Shown: one piece after another, positions 11,161-22,754 of the stretch | Layout: each line of letters opens with the position of its first letter | How positions within the stretch are numbered: the stretch's first letter is position 1 | NCBI RefSeq assembly: GCF_014356525.2 | Contig: NC_052505.1 | Coordinates: 48,686,906 to 48,750,905, forward strand | Direction: 5' to 3' | DNA from: Nilaparvata lugens | Lineage: Eukaryota; Arthropoda; Insecta; Hemiptera; Delphacidae | Length of the DNA: 64,000 nt | Notes under the pieces: generated by a model | Databases searched by the model: none | The model's input: the letters and a program-made list of their open reading frames with translations, nothing else | What the model was told of the DNA's origin: nothing | Made by a program: the position numbers and the translations under genes

Positions 11161-13142
11161 TGTAACATATTAAATCTGGGTAGATAAAAAGCCCTAACAG
11201 AAATAGTAATAGGTCTAAAAATAAGTAATTGGCTAATATCGCCAAGCAGATAATAACCAAGATTAGATAGCATCAGCTTGTTCTGGCTAAATGGTACAAG
11301 AACCTAAAAAGGATTTGAAGGAAGTTTATTGCTCATAATAGATTATTTATAAAATATTTGAAGATTGAGGTTATGTAGATGTATTCACGGATCGGTGACC
11401 TAGAGATCGATCAACCGAAGAACGTAGAATCTGACCAAAACCCCTTGGCAGAGCTTTATGGCAATCGGATGGTGTGCAATGTGAAAAAACACCTGTCCAC
11501 GTGGCTAATTATTAGGTAGCATGGAATTAATATTAATGTATAGAATATTAACTAGCATGCAAAGAGCATAAATAAAAAACCAAATAAAAATAATTTAATG
11601 TATTCAGGAAATAAGAGTTACCAGGCGCATGAATACGAATAAAATTTGCATGCACCAATAGTAAAACGGCAGTTAATAGGCGGCAACTGTAGGCCAATTC
11701 AAAAATATTTATATATATTTATATAAATGTACTAGATTTTGTGTAAAAATTTGTGTAATCTATGTTATCAATATGGCTCGAATGCAAAGAAATTATTAAT
11801 CATATAATCTAAGCAATATTTTGGCATTTTTTGTAAGATCTATTTGAATTTAATGGCGGAGGATTGGGATATTTAAATTTTATGCTAATTTGAAAGTCGG
11901 AAAGAGGATCTGTAAAACTTGAAAAGGAAGAACCAGCACTCGCCAGCCAAATGCCACCATAAGAGGACCCCAAATATTTTAGAGCGAGTACCTTACTAAT
12001 GATTTTGTAAAAATTAAAGTTAAAGTAATTATTAAATTTCTTAAAAGACTTCGTGATGCTATTGTGAAGCAGAAGTCATTTTTCATTTTAATTAAATTTA
12101 TAACCCCGTGGAGGAGACGATTCCGGCTACCATATTCCCGGACCACATGGAGTTGGATCGACATCGGCGGCTTACAAGAAGATTTTCGACACGTGAGTGA
12201 TTAAAATTTGAATTTAGTGATGGGCGCCCTAGTGCTTCGAATTAATCTGATGATCAAAGCTAGCTCGCCGAAAGGGTTATTATAAATTGAGAAATTAATA
12301 AGAGTAATACTTGCGCAAGTAAAATTAGTATTAAAGGTATTTATTGAAAGAAAAATATATAGATCAATTTTTTAGAAATTTCTATTAATCAAAGAAGTAC
12401 GAAATCTAGGCTATTAAAACATATGCATATAATATTTAATTTTTTGCAATACAATTTGCGATAATTTATCATAGTTCTAATTCACTAGATGAATGGCTCT
12501 ACCTATTCCGTCAGGTGCCGAATCTTGCACCCTGAGATAAAATATATATTCGATACAAATAAATCTACTAAATACTAGAGATTTTAATATATATATATAT
12601 TTGGATTATAGTGGCTAATTTATCAAGCTGATCTTAGAGCACATATTTTTGATTGAATTATCCAAGTCGACAAGTATTAGCAAGTGCATGTCGCAGCTAC
12701 ATGCAAAGAATGCATATGATTTTAAGATAAAGGCACATGGTAATGATTCGTGCCATAAATCTAGAATATAAAGTTTAGCCTGTGATATTTTGCTGATATA
12801 AAATTATTGTTCTATTTTTTATATTATATTTTTTATCGCTCTATATATATTTTTTGCCTCGATTGATCTTTGCATTATTTGTGTAATATATGTATGAAAC
12901 TTTCATGGTGTGCAATTTATTTTTTATTCCTCAACACTATAGTATAAGTATCATTTTTATATATATTTATTATTTATTGAATTACAAGAGTTATAGGAGA
13001 AGCCCATATCTAGGCCTATCAAGATTTTTTAAGACTGAATACTATTAGAAAACCACGACCTAATTATATCAAATCTCATGCTTTACCGACTGATGCCAAG
13101 CAGGAGGCTAATCGTTATTTAAATATAAAGAATAACGTGACA
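11161..13142 (+). repeat. 3' LTR (1,982 bp)
   Basis: Direct copy of the 5' LTR, six bases shorter overall. It is preceded by a weak purine stretch (CAGGGGCGCG at 11,151-11,160) in the position of a polypurine tract, and is followed directly by the ATGT target duplication. Confidence 0.93.
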
Positions 13143-13506
13143 ATGTGATTAAAACTTTTGTTTTGATACCATCTTTCACATAAATTGCTACACCCCCACA
13201 AGCTTTATTTAATCTATCATTCCGGAAAAGATTATATCCAGGCAATGCAACAAAATTTGATGAAATACTAGGCTTCAAAAATGATTCAGAAATTCCGATT
13301 ATATTGAAGTCCTGAAAACGGAAGATTGCTCTGAGTTCATCAATGTGGCAACTGAGGGATTGTACGTTAAGGTGAGCAGCCTTGAAAAGTTCTTTGAAAG
13401 AGTGGAGCTTATTTGCTAGAAACATACCTGCGTCATTATTACTATTATTGAAATAATCATACCTACTTGAGGGCGAGCGAGCTGACGTGTCAGTGAGAGG
13501 CATCAT
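13143..13506 (-). pseudogene. Jockey/CR1-like LINE ORF2, N-terminal endonuclease part
   Basis: Minus-strand ORF start with HLNVQSL, IIGISESFLKP, LPGYNLFRNDR and CGGVAIYVKDG, the N-terminal half of a LINE endonuclease. Coding stops at the ATGT target duplication next to the 3' LTR (13,142/13,143) and resumes in frame at 4,824. So this piece and the one at 3,258-4,824 are one gene separated by an 8.3-kb insertion. No separate ORF1 is seen upstream (13,507-13,690), which may hold the element's 5' UTR. Confidence 0.85.
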
Positions 13507-13771
13507 GGAAGCAGCAGACCAATCGTGAACCGACCTCAGAACGACACATGACGGGGAAAATGGGGATGAAACTGATAAAACTCAACCTAAATGAAAAAGT
13601 CTCTTGATTCGAGTGCATTCAGCATGCCTTGACAGTTCGGCTCCCTTCACTATTTAAAGCACTAGTTCAAAAAAAAAATTCACTAATCACAATAAGATGT
13701 GGATGTATGGAGTTCCGGTGATGAATAATCCTAATGGTGAATAAGATGAAGATTGAGGAAGAACTGGTAGT
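13507..13771. other. Probable 5' flank/5' UTR of the Jockey-like LINE
   Basis: No gene is seen. The minus strand here lies directly upstream of the LINE ORF start and includes a run of T's (minus) near 13,670. The LINE boundary is not clear. Confidence 0.3.
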
Positions 13772-13958
13772 GGGAGATCTGGTCCAAGTGGTGATAGAGC
13801 GAGTAGGTATCCAGTAGTGGAAGAATCGGGTCCAAGTGGAGGTAAGCGAGAAGGAATCCAGTAGTGGAAGATCGAGTCCAAGTGGAGACAGAGAGAGATG
13901 GAATCCAGTGGTGGAAGATCGTGTTCATGGTGGAGATAGAGCGAAATGGGATCCAGTA
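13772..13958. repeat. Minisatellite, ~46-48 bp unit, about four copies
   Basis: Imperfect tandem units each containing GTCCAAGTGG and ATCCAGTAGTGGAAGA, with lengths of 48, 46 and 47 bp and a partial fourth. On the minus strand this creates a Pro/Leu/Ser-rich open frame that I do not regard as a gene. Confidence 0.75.
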
Positions 13959-14389
13959 AAAACTGAAAAAGAGGAGGAAAAACCAGCAGAAAAACGAAAA
14001 ATCTTTGAAGAAAGTTATCAATAGAGAAAAGATACATAATACAACTGATAATGAATAATATTCGCATAAAATTGAAGAGGAATAGTATGATTTAATGTGG
14101 GAAAGAATCGAATATTATATGGATAAATATATGGATATTATAATATAATATATGGATATTAGTAGAAGGTAATCAGATAGAAAGAGAAAAGGTAGAAAGA
14201 TAAATAGAAATAGAAAGAGAAATAAACATTTGAACATGCTGGATAGCTAGTGAAAAAATCACAGGGAAAATAATGATAATAATAGGGAAGAAAAGAAGAG
14301 AAAGAAGGAATGTGCACAAATTGAGAAGAACTTATGAAACTGAACTATAGAATAAGAAATAGATCATCGTATTGTGATCTTATTAATCA

Positions 14390-14745
14390 AGGAGAGAAGA
14401 AGAAGAAGAAGAAAGAAGAAGAAGAAGAAGAAGAAGAAGAAGAAGAAGAAGAAGAAGAGAAGAAGAAGAAGAAGAAGAAGAAGAAGAAGAAGAAAGAAGA
14501 AGAAGAAGAAGAAGAAGAAGAAGAAGAGAAGAAGAAGAAGAAGAAGAAGAAAAGAAGAAGAAGAAGAAGAAGAAAAGAAGAAGAAGAAGAAGAAGAAGAC
14601 GAAGAAGAAGAAGAAGAAGAAGAAGAAGAGAAGAAGAAGAAGAAGAATAAGAAGAAGAAGAAGAAGAGAGAAGAAGAAGAAGAAGAAGAAGAAGAAGAAG
14701 AAGAAGAAGAAGAAGAAGAAGAAGAAGAAGAAGAAGAAGAAGAAT
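14390..14745. repeat. (GAA)n polypurine microsatellite, ~355 bp
   Basis: Almost pure AAG/AGA/GAA triplets with a few phase slips and single interruptions (a C at ~14,600, a T at ~14,649). All long open frames here (poly-E/K/R on plus, poly-F/L/S on minus) are artefacts. Such homopurine mirror repeats can form triplex DNA. Confidence 0.95.
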
Positions 14746-16170
14746 AGAAAAGAATAATAATTATCATCGCAAACAACAATATTCAAGTAATCATTATAAA
14801 TATAAGATCAAGAAGAGAAATTAGAAAGAAAATAAGAAGTAGAGGAGACGATGGAGAAAGTGCTAGATTATTTTAGATTGGTTTTAAATATGATTGAATG
14901 GTGAAGTGTGAAAAATATTATATAATATTAGAAGTATAATTAACTATTGGGAGTTGCAATAACGATAAAAGTAGTAAATTGAGAACTGTAATATTTTAGT
15001 GATGAATGTCTAAGATAACATTAAATGAAACACAGCCCCTATATAAGCATATGAACAGACTACCCACTCCTCCGTTCTATCAATAATTCTTCACACATTA
15101 GCTTCTATTGTTCGAGCTGTGGCAACAGTAGGAGATATCATTATGTACACCCAATATAGAAGAGATTACTATATTTACCTATAGATTACATCCATATCTA
15201 TAACGTATGTTAATCATCCAATTTATTTCAAATTCAGCATTTCGAAAATTATTAATTATGGAAATAATTTTGGTAAGAGATGTAATAATTATTAGTAAGA
15301 ATAGAGATAATGATTCTCTAAGTACCCTCTGGAGTATAGTAGTTGATGCATATTGAACGTAGTTTTACTGTTTTACTGATAACAGTGGAAGAGAAATTTG
15401 GCAACAAATTTGTTTTCATAATATTCACAGGTATTCGATTTTAAAACCAACTCACTCTTCTTTGTTCATTACCATCTGAGTGGATGAGGATTACTTACTT
15501 GTTAATAATTCTTACCGGTGGCTCGCCGGCGCCGGTATGTCTGAGTTACCAGGCGATAAGCGGCGATGGCAGCGCATTTTCCAGGAATTCATCGTCTTAT
15601 TTTATCACGTCAGCAGTAAGATTGTTAAAATGTGTCAAACTCTTCTCTCCACTTTTCATTGAAGACAAAAAATGAAGCTACTCACTTTAGTGGCTTTTAC
15701 CATGAAAATTGGTAACAATTCCAAAAAAATCAATAATTATGGACAATAGATTAAGGAAAATCGCCAATTGAAGACTTGGTTCATTCGTTTTCTCTCACTC
15801 TACTACCCAAAACTTCGAAAGGAAATCCAGATCAATATCAATCGAATGAATAGCAGTCTGTAAGAACAGTTAGACAACTCCACCATCATCAAACTCCTAC
15901 AATCATAGTTTTGACGCGATCCTATGGATTCATTGCAATGAAGCCTATCTATCATGACTTGAGGCTACGCATTGCGACAATCGGAGTTTGCAGATGATTA
16001 GTCAACATTCACATTCAAAAAGACCACAACATGATAAACAGTTTCTGTATACATTTACAAACACAAATCCCCAAACCTCGGCTTGTTGGTTGGGAATAGA
16101 AACTATTAGAACATACGGAAGGATTGTGATGAATTGAATCAATGTTATTTTCTAGCTGACAGAATCCTTT
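14746..16170. other. Non-coding, no gene identified
   Basis: AT-rich sequence. Two things stand out. One is a TATATAAG at about 15,040, 25-30 nt upstream of a TCAATAA. The other is the isolated GC-rich block at 15,516-15,595 described separately. I cannot support a promoter or a gene from these. Confidence 0.4.
15516..15595 (-). other. Possible isolated exon (GC-rich, splice-site flanked)
   Basis: In AT-rich surroundings an 80-bp GC-rich block on the minus strand ends at a good donor (CACCG then GTAAGAATT). It begins after an AG preceded by a moderately pyrimidine-poor tract. One frame is open throughout. The two plus-strand small frames across it are equally possible. I do not recognise a protein, so this is a weak candidate. 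Confidence 0.18.
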
Positions 16171-18560
16171 TGTAACAATTCATTGTTCCAATAGTGAGTG
16201 ATGAGAATTATGCGAATTAGCCTGAGAAGTTAGCCTGTTGTGAAAATGGATTTTGCTGTTTTGCTTTTCTGCGTTGTGTTGTGTTGACTCTGTAAGTGTG
16301 TGCGTAGAAGCTATGATCCTAAGAATAACAACAATTTTCCTGGAGTATCAGCTTAGTTCATGACCCTTGCTTTTCTGCGTTGTACTTAATTTTTCACGAC
16401 TTTGTGATGATAAAAAAAAGGAATATGTAACGGGAAATGGAACAGGTTTCAGTACTGTAGAATATGGGAACTATTTCCATTAATCTTGGGAGAATGCTTA
16501 TCTTGTTTGCTTAGCTTGTTTTGTCACCGGAATTCTTAAAATAAAGGTTTGAGTTTCTGAAGGTTCTTCATTGAGTGTGGTAGGCAGTATAAAATTTTGT
16601 TCAAATATTTTTGGTGGAGCTTAGTTCAGTTATATACTAGTCGATAGTGGAAAATTTTCTTTATGATATGGTTCAGTGTCTGTTATCATGATCATTGGCC
16701 TAGGCATTTGCACTGTCATATTTCTTCATGTGCTGGAGAAATGAGTTCAATTGAGTATACAAGGAGAAGATAGTAAGTAGTAATTTGATGTGTTGAGAGA
16801 ATATTGTAGTAAGTTATTTTTTTGAGTTGCCAAGGTCCATTAGTTGTGATACTGTGTACTGTGGTTGTACCAAGGGGATAGGAAGCACAAATTGTAGGTA
16901 TACTGGTGGATGTATATTGTCCTCAAATGTTGCTGTCCCAAGTGAGTAATGAGTAACGGATATTAAGTGGTAATGATGTACGGAATAGTTGTATCTCTGT
17001 TTGTGGAACAGTGAAGATCTTAGTCTTTTCCAAAAGGGAAAATTCAGAATTGTAGCGTGGGGGTTGCTAGGTAATTGTGGGACAATTCGCGATGTCCTTT
17101 ATCGTTAGCTATAACCGACGTTATTTTTGTTGTACAAAAGTGCAAAGAACGAGATACGAGTGGAGAGAGTAGTATAAATGGGTGATATGAGTTTTGTTGC
17201 AAAGTTGATACGGGTATCAAGGTTGTGATACATAAGCTGCTAACATCATTGCATGTGTGAGTTAACTCTGTGTAGTTAATTGCTCCATGACATTGAAATG
17301 TAGTGGCATAGGTCATGATTCTTTGACAGGAGGTGTCTGTTTGCAGTTTCTATGGTAACGTCAAATGTCAGTTGCTCGATTCTAACAACTAGTCGAGTTA
17401 TGATGGTCTGGTCATATGATTGTGATAATTTGATAATTTTTTTTGATTTGTTGTTTCTATTTTGAGTTTCTGTTGAGATTAGAATATTGGGATAATCTGG
17501 TTATGAACTTAACAGCAGAGTATTGATTGGAGAGTCTCTTTGAATATTTTGGTCATTTTATCTTTGTCTGGAAGGGATTTCGTAAAATTATCTTGCCAGT
17601 TGTGAGGGACCAGTGAAAGGTGTACATAATGGATTTCTTCACTGCGGTTTTAAGAAAGTAACTGTCTGAATATTAATCTTGATTTTATTTTGTCACTGTT
17701 TATTGATGTCTATTACTGGTTGTTTAGCTTCATATGAGACAGGGCCCGTCTAGATATGGAGTCTGGCAGCCGGTTTTACACAATAATTTGTAGTTGACTT
17801 TATACATTTTTTTGGGTGTCTTCTATTGCAAAATTTCACAATTATTCCACCTTGTTATCTTAGATATCTTGATTATTCCAAATTAGTTGATTACCTTCAT
17901 GGTGATTTGTCTTTTGTGAGATCGAAATTTGTTGCTAGTCCACTTGGTTAGTTGAAAATTGTGAACTTGGTTATTTTGCTTGTTCCTCCTGATGTTTATG
18001 GCTAGTTCTTTGAAATTCATTTAAAGTTTTGTTGCTTTCACATGATTGTAGTTCGAGTCTGAGTAATCTGAGATTCATTATTAGTATTTTATTTGAAATT
18101 TTGAGGTGAATAATTCCTTTTTGTCATCATTGGTCTTATACAGGGTGTTACCAAGAGTACTGTAATGTTGTTTTCTGCCAAATTTTTTTTACGACTTAAC
18201 CCGGTGTTCCACACTCAAGAAGGGGGAGTATTGTAACAATTCATTGTTCCAATAGTGAGTGATGAGAATTATGCGAATTAGCCTGAGAAGTTAGCCTGTT
18301 GTGAAAATGGATTTTGCTGTTTTGCTTTTCTGCATTGTGTTGTGTTGACTCTGTAAGTGTGTGCGTAGAAGCTATGATCCTAAGAATAACAACAATTTTC
18401 CTGGATTATCAGCTTAGTTCATGACCCTTGCTTTTCTGCATTGTGTAGTGTCGACTCTGTAAGTGTTTGCATAGAAGTTGTGGTACTGAGAAGATCAACG
18501 ATTTTCCTAGAGGATCAGTCTGGTTCATGACCTTATATGGCAAGGAATTTATAGCTGTCA
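16171..18560 (+). mobile_element. LTR-element remnant without ORFs
   Basis: A block beginning TGTAACAATTCATTG at 16,171 (to about 16,383) recurs directly at 18,232 (to at least 18,444). The second copy is preceded by a purine-rich tract ending AAGAAGGGGGAG (18,217-18,228), as expected of a polypurine tract before a 3' LTR. The 1.85 kb between them has no meaningful ORF. The 3' copy contains an internal ~110-bp tandem duplication (18,320-18,533, each unit starting TTGCTTTTCTGC). The 3' boundary is uncertain. Confidence 0.55.
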
Positions 18561-19544
18561 CTTGGTGGGAGAAGGTATCTTAAAATGTAGTTGTAACGTT
18601 CCTTTCTATTGGTGGAAATTTTTCTAGAAAATAGTAACTGCAAATCTGGTTAGGTCTATCTAGTATGGACGATCACACAGCTGTCCACGGCAAGACAAGA
18701 AAAGCGAAGTGGATTCACTCAGCGTCTGTCCTCTGTCATAAGCAGTACTAAATGTAGTCTGATCAGAACTTTGTGTTAATCATGGCTCTCATGCCAGCTT
18801 TAGCCCTTTTTAGTATTTGGCTCTGGAACCTTTTGTTCCAGTAGCATTTTTAGTTTTTTCTGCCTCAGTAGTTGCTTTAATTAATAAGAGAGAGAGTATC
18901 AAATTGTCACCTCACAATGGAGATTTTCCTCCTATAACCGCTACTAAAGGTACATCAAATATTTATAATAAAATTAAGGAAATTATTATTGATGGAAGCT
19001 TCTATCGAAGTGGTTATTGTAATGTACCGCAATTAAAGTGTAATAATTGAGAATAGTCCTTTTGATTAGAATGGGAGATGGTATTTTTATATTCAAACTG
19101 ATAAATGTTGTAAGAAAATGAATAGTATATGTTTTGTAGAAATAAAGAGTACCTATTAGACGGAATTAAGATATTTTTGGCTTGTATTATTTCTGAAGAG
19201 GAAGCTATTAACCTAAATTATTTCAATTACTGTTGTTTAAATCCTAATTGACTGATGATTATAGTATATTATTATGAGTTCTATCAGTATTTTTGTTATA
19301 GATTTTATTTGTCTCTTTGATTCTAATGAAAAGCTTTCTTGATTATTTAGGAAACACCTAACATGTAATTTATTCTTTTAAATTACACCATATATGTAAT
19401 TTATGTAAGAGAACTGACTAAACTAACAACAATACTCGAAAGACCTTGTTATGGAAAGTAATTCAATCAACTTGTGAACTATGTAGGCCTATTATGGAAT
19501 ACTATGTACTCATCGCTTTGTGTATAGGGCATAACCCTGATTAC

Positions 19545-19563
19545 AAATAAATTCTATTCTATT
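19545..19563 (+). repeat. LINE 3' tail with (ATTCT)n
   Basis: AAATAAA followed directly by ATTCTATTCTATT, the form of the 3' end of many insect LINEs. The body upstream is too degraded to identify. Confidence 0.4.
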
Positions 19564-20003
19564 AAATCAAGAGATTGAAGTAGGTAATGTCTATTCATGT
19601 TTTAAAGTAATAAGTATTGATTTGAGTTTTATATAACCTAAAGTAGGTTGATTTTATTATATAACTGAAGTTAAGTTAATTTGTATTATCCTAGTTTATT
19701 TTTTTTTATCCTAACAGCGGTGTAAGTACGGGAACATCAAAGTATGGGATCAACGTACGAATCCATCAATTTACGGGTTCATGAACATGTGTCTTTAAGC
19801 CGCTGAGACGCCTCTGAATCGATGGCCGTCCTAGAAGCTTGGGGTATGCTGTCTCCTGTCCATCTGGACGTGTAGAGCTCGATCACCGAGCCTAGATTCA
19901 ATTTGAAGAAACAGCTATAAGGTAACAACTTTTTTCCAAATTAAACGAACGTCCCAGGAACTCCGGATGTGACAGAATGGGTTTCAATAATTATAGACTT
20001 TCA

Positions 20004-20015
20004 AAAAGGGAGGGG
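20004..20015 (+). other. Polypurine tract followed by LTR-like TGTAAAACG
   Basis: AAAAGGGAGGGG runs directly into TGTAAAACGTGCGG at 20,016, the layout of a polypurine tract and 3' LTR start. No partner LTR or pol sequence was found nearby, so this may be a lone fragment or coincidence. Confidence 0.3.
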
Positions 20016-21213
20016 TGTAAAACGTGCGGCATTAGACTTTTGATGAATCGTAATTTTGAGATATTATTGGGAATGGATAGATTACTAATTTTATTAATTT
20101 TGGATTGAGTAATAGATTTTCGGTTGTATCTTTACATTGAAATGTGAGGCCATATTTTCTCTGTAAGGATCCAGCTGGGAATTTCAGTTTTCTTTAAATT
20201 TATATTTTAATCTACTAAGCTACTAAAGTTGAATTAGTATATGAAATGTTTAAAGGTCCCTTATTGATAGATTAATGTTTTAAAATAATTTTGGTCTTAA
20301 AGTTGTCAAGGATCAAATGAAGTTTCAAGGACCCTAGCCTTTCTAAATTTGTTTTGATGACATATATTTTTGAATAGTTTTTCCAAGGTAGAATTCCGTG
20401 ATGCGATTTTTTAGGAATATTTGTCTTTGCTGCTTTCATAGTGATTATAATGATAAAGAATGGGTATGATTAACATTTGATAGCATTTTGATAGTGTTTT
20501 AAAAGTTTCCAAGTGTGTTCTAAATTTAATGTTCTAAGAATTTTATGTTGATCTTTTCTTAAAATATTTATGTTATTTATGATTAACTTCTAAGACATAT
20601 CTATGATAATTTTCAATTCTTCTTTTGAAATTAGAGTCCTTTAAGCTCCTTATGATTCAATCTAAAACGTTTTCAATGTAGAGCATACAGAGTAGGTTAT
20701 TACCTAATTATCTATATCAGAGATAACTTTCTAAATTTAGTAATTTTATTTCCGGTTTTCATGATGTAACTTTTTTGTTTTACTAATTGTTGAATTTAAC
20801 TGTAAGAGGTGACAATATAGTTGATATCTTCTTTCTATTTCGTTGTCTCTCTTGTCATTTCTGGATTCCCGTTCTCTAGCACTAGGTATGTTTATCAAGT
20901 ATCCCTTTTATTAAGTTATATTGTGTGTGCTTCTAAATTCTAAATTCCAAATTAACTTTCTAAATTCATAGCACGGCACACTTTACATTCAATAACATCA
21001 TAGAAAAAATGGTAGCTGTTGTATCGTATTTTCGATGATTACTTGTTACAACAAGACTCAACTAAGATTTAATCACGTCATGAGACAAAATTTCTTGAGT
21101 ATTGATATTTGTTAAGTAATTACAACAATCAGTAGAATTCTATAACTGCAATAATATTTTATGTTGTTTTCACTACATGCTTTCCACCAATGTTAGTAGG
21201 CAGAAGATTATAA

Positions 21214-22054
21214 ACACTCACAGGTAGATTAAAAGTGGTAGGGGGACGCAATCGTGACGTCACTTGTAATAAGGACGGAGTGCTACAAACTTTACAGCTG
21301 ATACTAACCAAGCTGGAGAAGCAAGAAGCACTATTATCCTCCTTTGAAAAAAGGTTACAGAAACTGGAAAGCAGCACCAACCCGACTGGGAGCAGAAGGA
21401 AGCAATGAACCACACACTGAAAATCATGACATGGAATGCCAATGGCATCCTCCAGAAAAATCAAGAACTTATATTAGTTCTCTATAAAGAAAAAATAGAC
21501 ATCTGCCTTATTTCAGAAACACACATGACAAACCAATCTCATCCCAAAATCAGAGGCTATAGAACATACCATATTACACATCCAAATAATTCAGCAAGGG
21601 GAGGTAGTGCAGTAATTGTGAGAGAAACAATACAACACACTGAAGAAAAGGAATACCAAACATATGAAATTCAAGCTTCTGTTATATCACTGGAGCTCAA
21701 AGGATGCAGAGTGTCATTAGCAGCAATATATAGCCCTCCAAGACATGCACTAAAACATCAAGACTACTTAGAATTCTTCAAACATCTTGGGAGAAGGTTC
21801 ATCGTAGGAGGAGACTTCAATGCTAAAAATACCCATTGGGGCTCCAGGATAACCACTAAAAAGGGTCGAGAACTGTTTAGTGCAATCCAGCAATTCAAAT
21901 GTGAAGCAATATCAACTGGAAACCCAACATACTGGCCAACGGACAAAGGAAAAATTCCAGATCTCATAGACTTCTTCATCATCAAGGACTTCTCCACAAA
22001 CTACATCAAAATTGGAGACAGCTGTGACTTGATATCAGATCACTCACCAATTAT
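21214..22054 (+). pseudogene. Jockey-like LINE: ORF1 C-terminus and ORF2 endonuclease, truncated
   Basis: 21,214-21,408 is the end of an ORF1 with a leucine/lysine-rich coiled-coil tail (LTKLEKQEALL). Its stop overlaps the ORF2 start as ATGA at 21,405-21,408, a known coupling arrangement in Jockey-type elements. ORF2 (from 21,405) encodes an endonuclease with MTWNANGI, ICLISETHMT, RGGSAVIV, IYSPPRH, VGGDFNAKNTHWGS, PDLIDFFI and SDHSPIIL. It ends abruptly at 22,054 where the inverted-repeat element begins, and I could not find the RT half on the other side. Confidence 0.82.
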
Positions 22055-22056
22055 AC

Positions 22057-22246
22057 TGGTTATGATGAATCTGTTGCTGATGATTTATAGGGGTCGATGG
22101 TGATGGTGATGATGCATATACACAACTACAAATCTAACAAAATATATCCGGCAGTCGATCCTATTCCTAATCTAAAATAGAATAATTTCGCTAATTTTAC
22201 GCTGGACGACGGCTCTCCATCCGTCACAAAAATTTACTTTGTGACA
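22057..22246 (-). repeat. LTR of left arm (190 bp)
   Basis: Read on the minus strand it starts TGTCACAAAG right after the purine tract AGAAGAAGTGGGG (22,247-22,259) and ends AACCA at 22,057, giving canonical TG...CA ends. The right arm carries the same 190-bp unit. Confidence 0.75.
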
Positions 22247-22754
22247 CCCCACTTCTTCTAAGGAGGGGGGGATTGGCATTGAACGTACAAGGCGACGTCG
22301 GGAATACCGGCTACAACCACACCACATCCGAATCGAGCCTTGAAGTTCAACCAACAAAGAAAGGAAAGTCAAGTCCAGGGGAATAATATGTCATATCCGG
22401 GAGAAGAATAAATTGGGAAATGGAGAGTCGACGTCAACGGTATCTTACTCTCAAGAAATGGACATGAGTTTTATCTTAAAACTCATAATCTTTATGATGA
22501 GGACTATATAGAGCTATGAAACTGAAATTCCTATGTATCTGGGAGCAGCAGCTGTAATAAAGAAAAATATTTAAAAGGAAATTTCGATGACTGTACTGAA
22601 TAAAAAAAAAGGAGTAAAGAAAGGAAAATAACAACAATAATCCTCTTCCCAAAAAAAAACTAATCTCCTAATCAATACCTCATTGAAAACAATATGAGAT
22701 CAATGTCGCACTCTCATTCACTTCCACTTGCCGTCGGGACCAAGCACTTTAAAC

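Larger units (their letters stand above)
4825..13142 (+). mobile_element. Non-autonomous LTR retrotransposon with gag-like ORFs and a novel ORF, no pol
   Basis: This 8,318-bp element is bounded by near-identical LTRs (4,825-6,812 and 11,161-13,142) that begin TGTAACA and end GTGACA. It is flanked by the 4-bp target duplication ATGT (4,821-4,824 and 13,143-13,146). The internal region holds a primer-binding-like site, broken gag-like frames (7,297-8,929) and an unrecognised 435-codon ORF (8,996-10,303). I find no protease, reverse transcriptase, RNase H or integrase motif, so it would need enzymes from another element. Overall it resembles gag-only LTR elements. Assignment to Ty3/gypsy rests on the target-duplication length and primer site style and is tentative. 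Confidence 0.85.
18561..21213. other. Non-coding stretch with LINE and LTR fragments
   Basis: No host gene recognised. It contains a dispersed repeat at 19,165-19,215 (also near 37,219), a LINE 3' tail at 19,545-19,563 and an LTR-start-like site at 20,004-20,016. A short Met-initiated frame at 18,817-19,050 has no recognisable features. Confidence 0.45.

Noticed and set aside
14334..14786. Poly-Glu/Lys/Arg and poly-Phe/Leu/Ser open frames
   Set aside because: Produced by the GAA tract, with no flanking coding signal.
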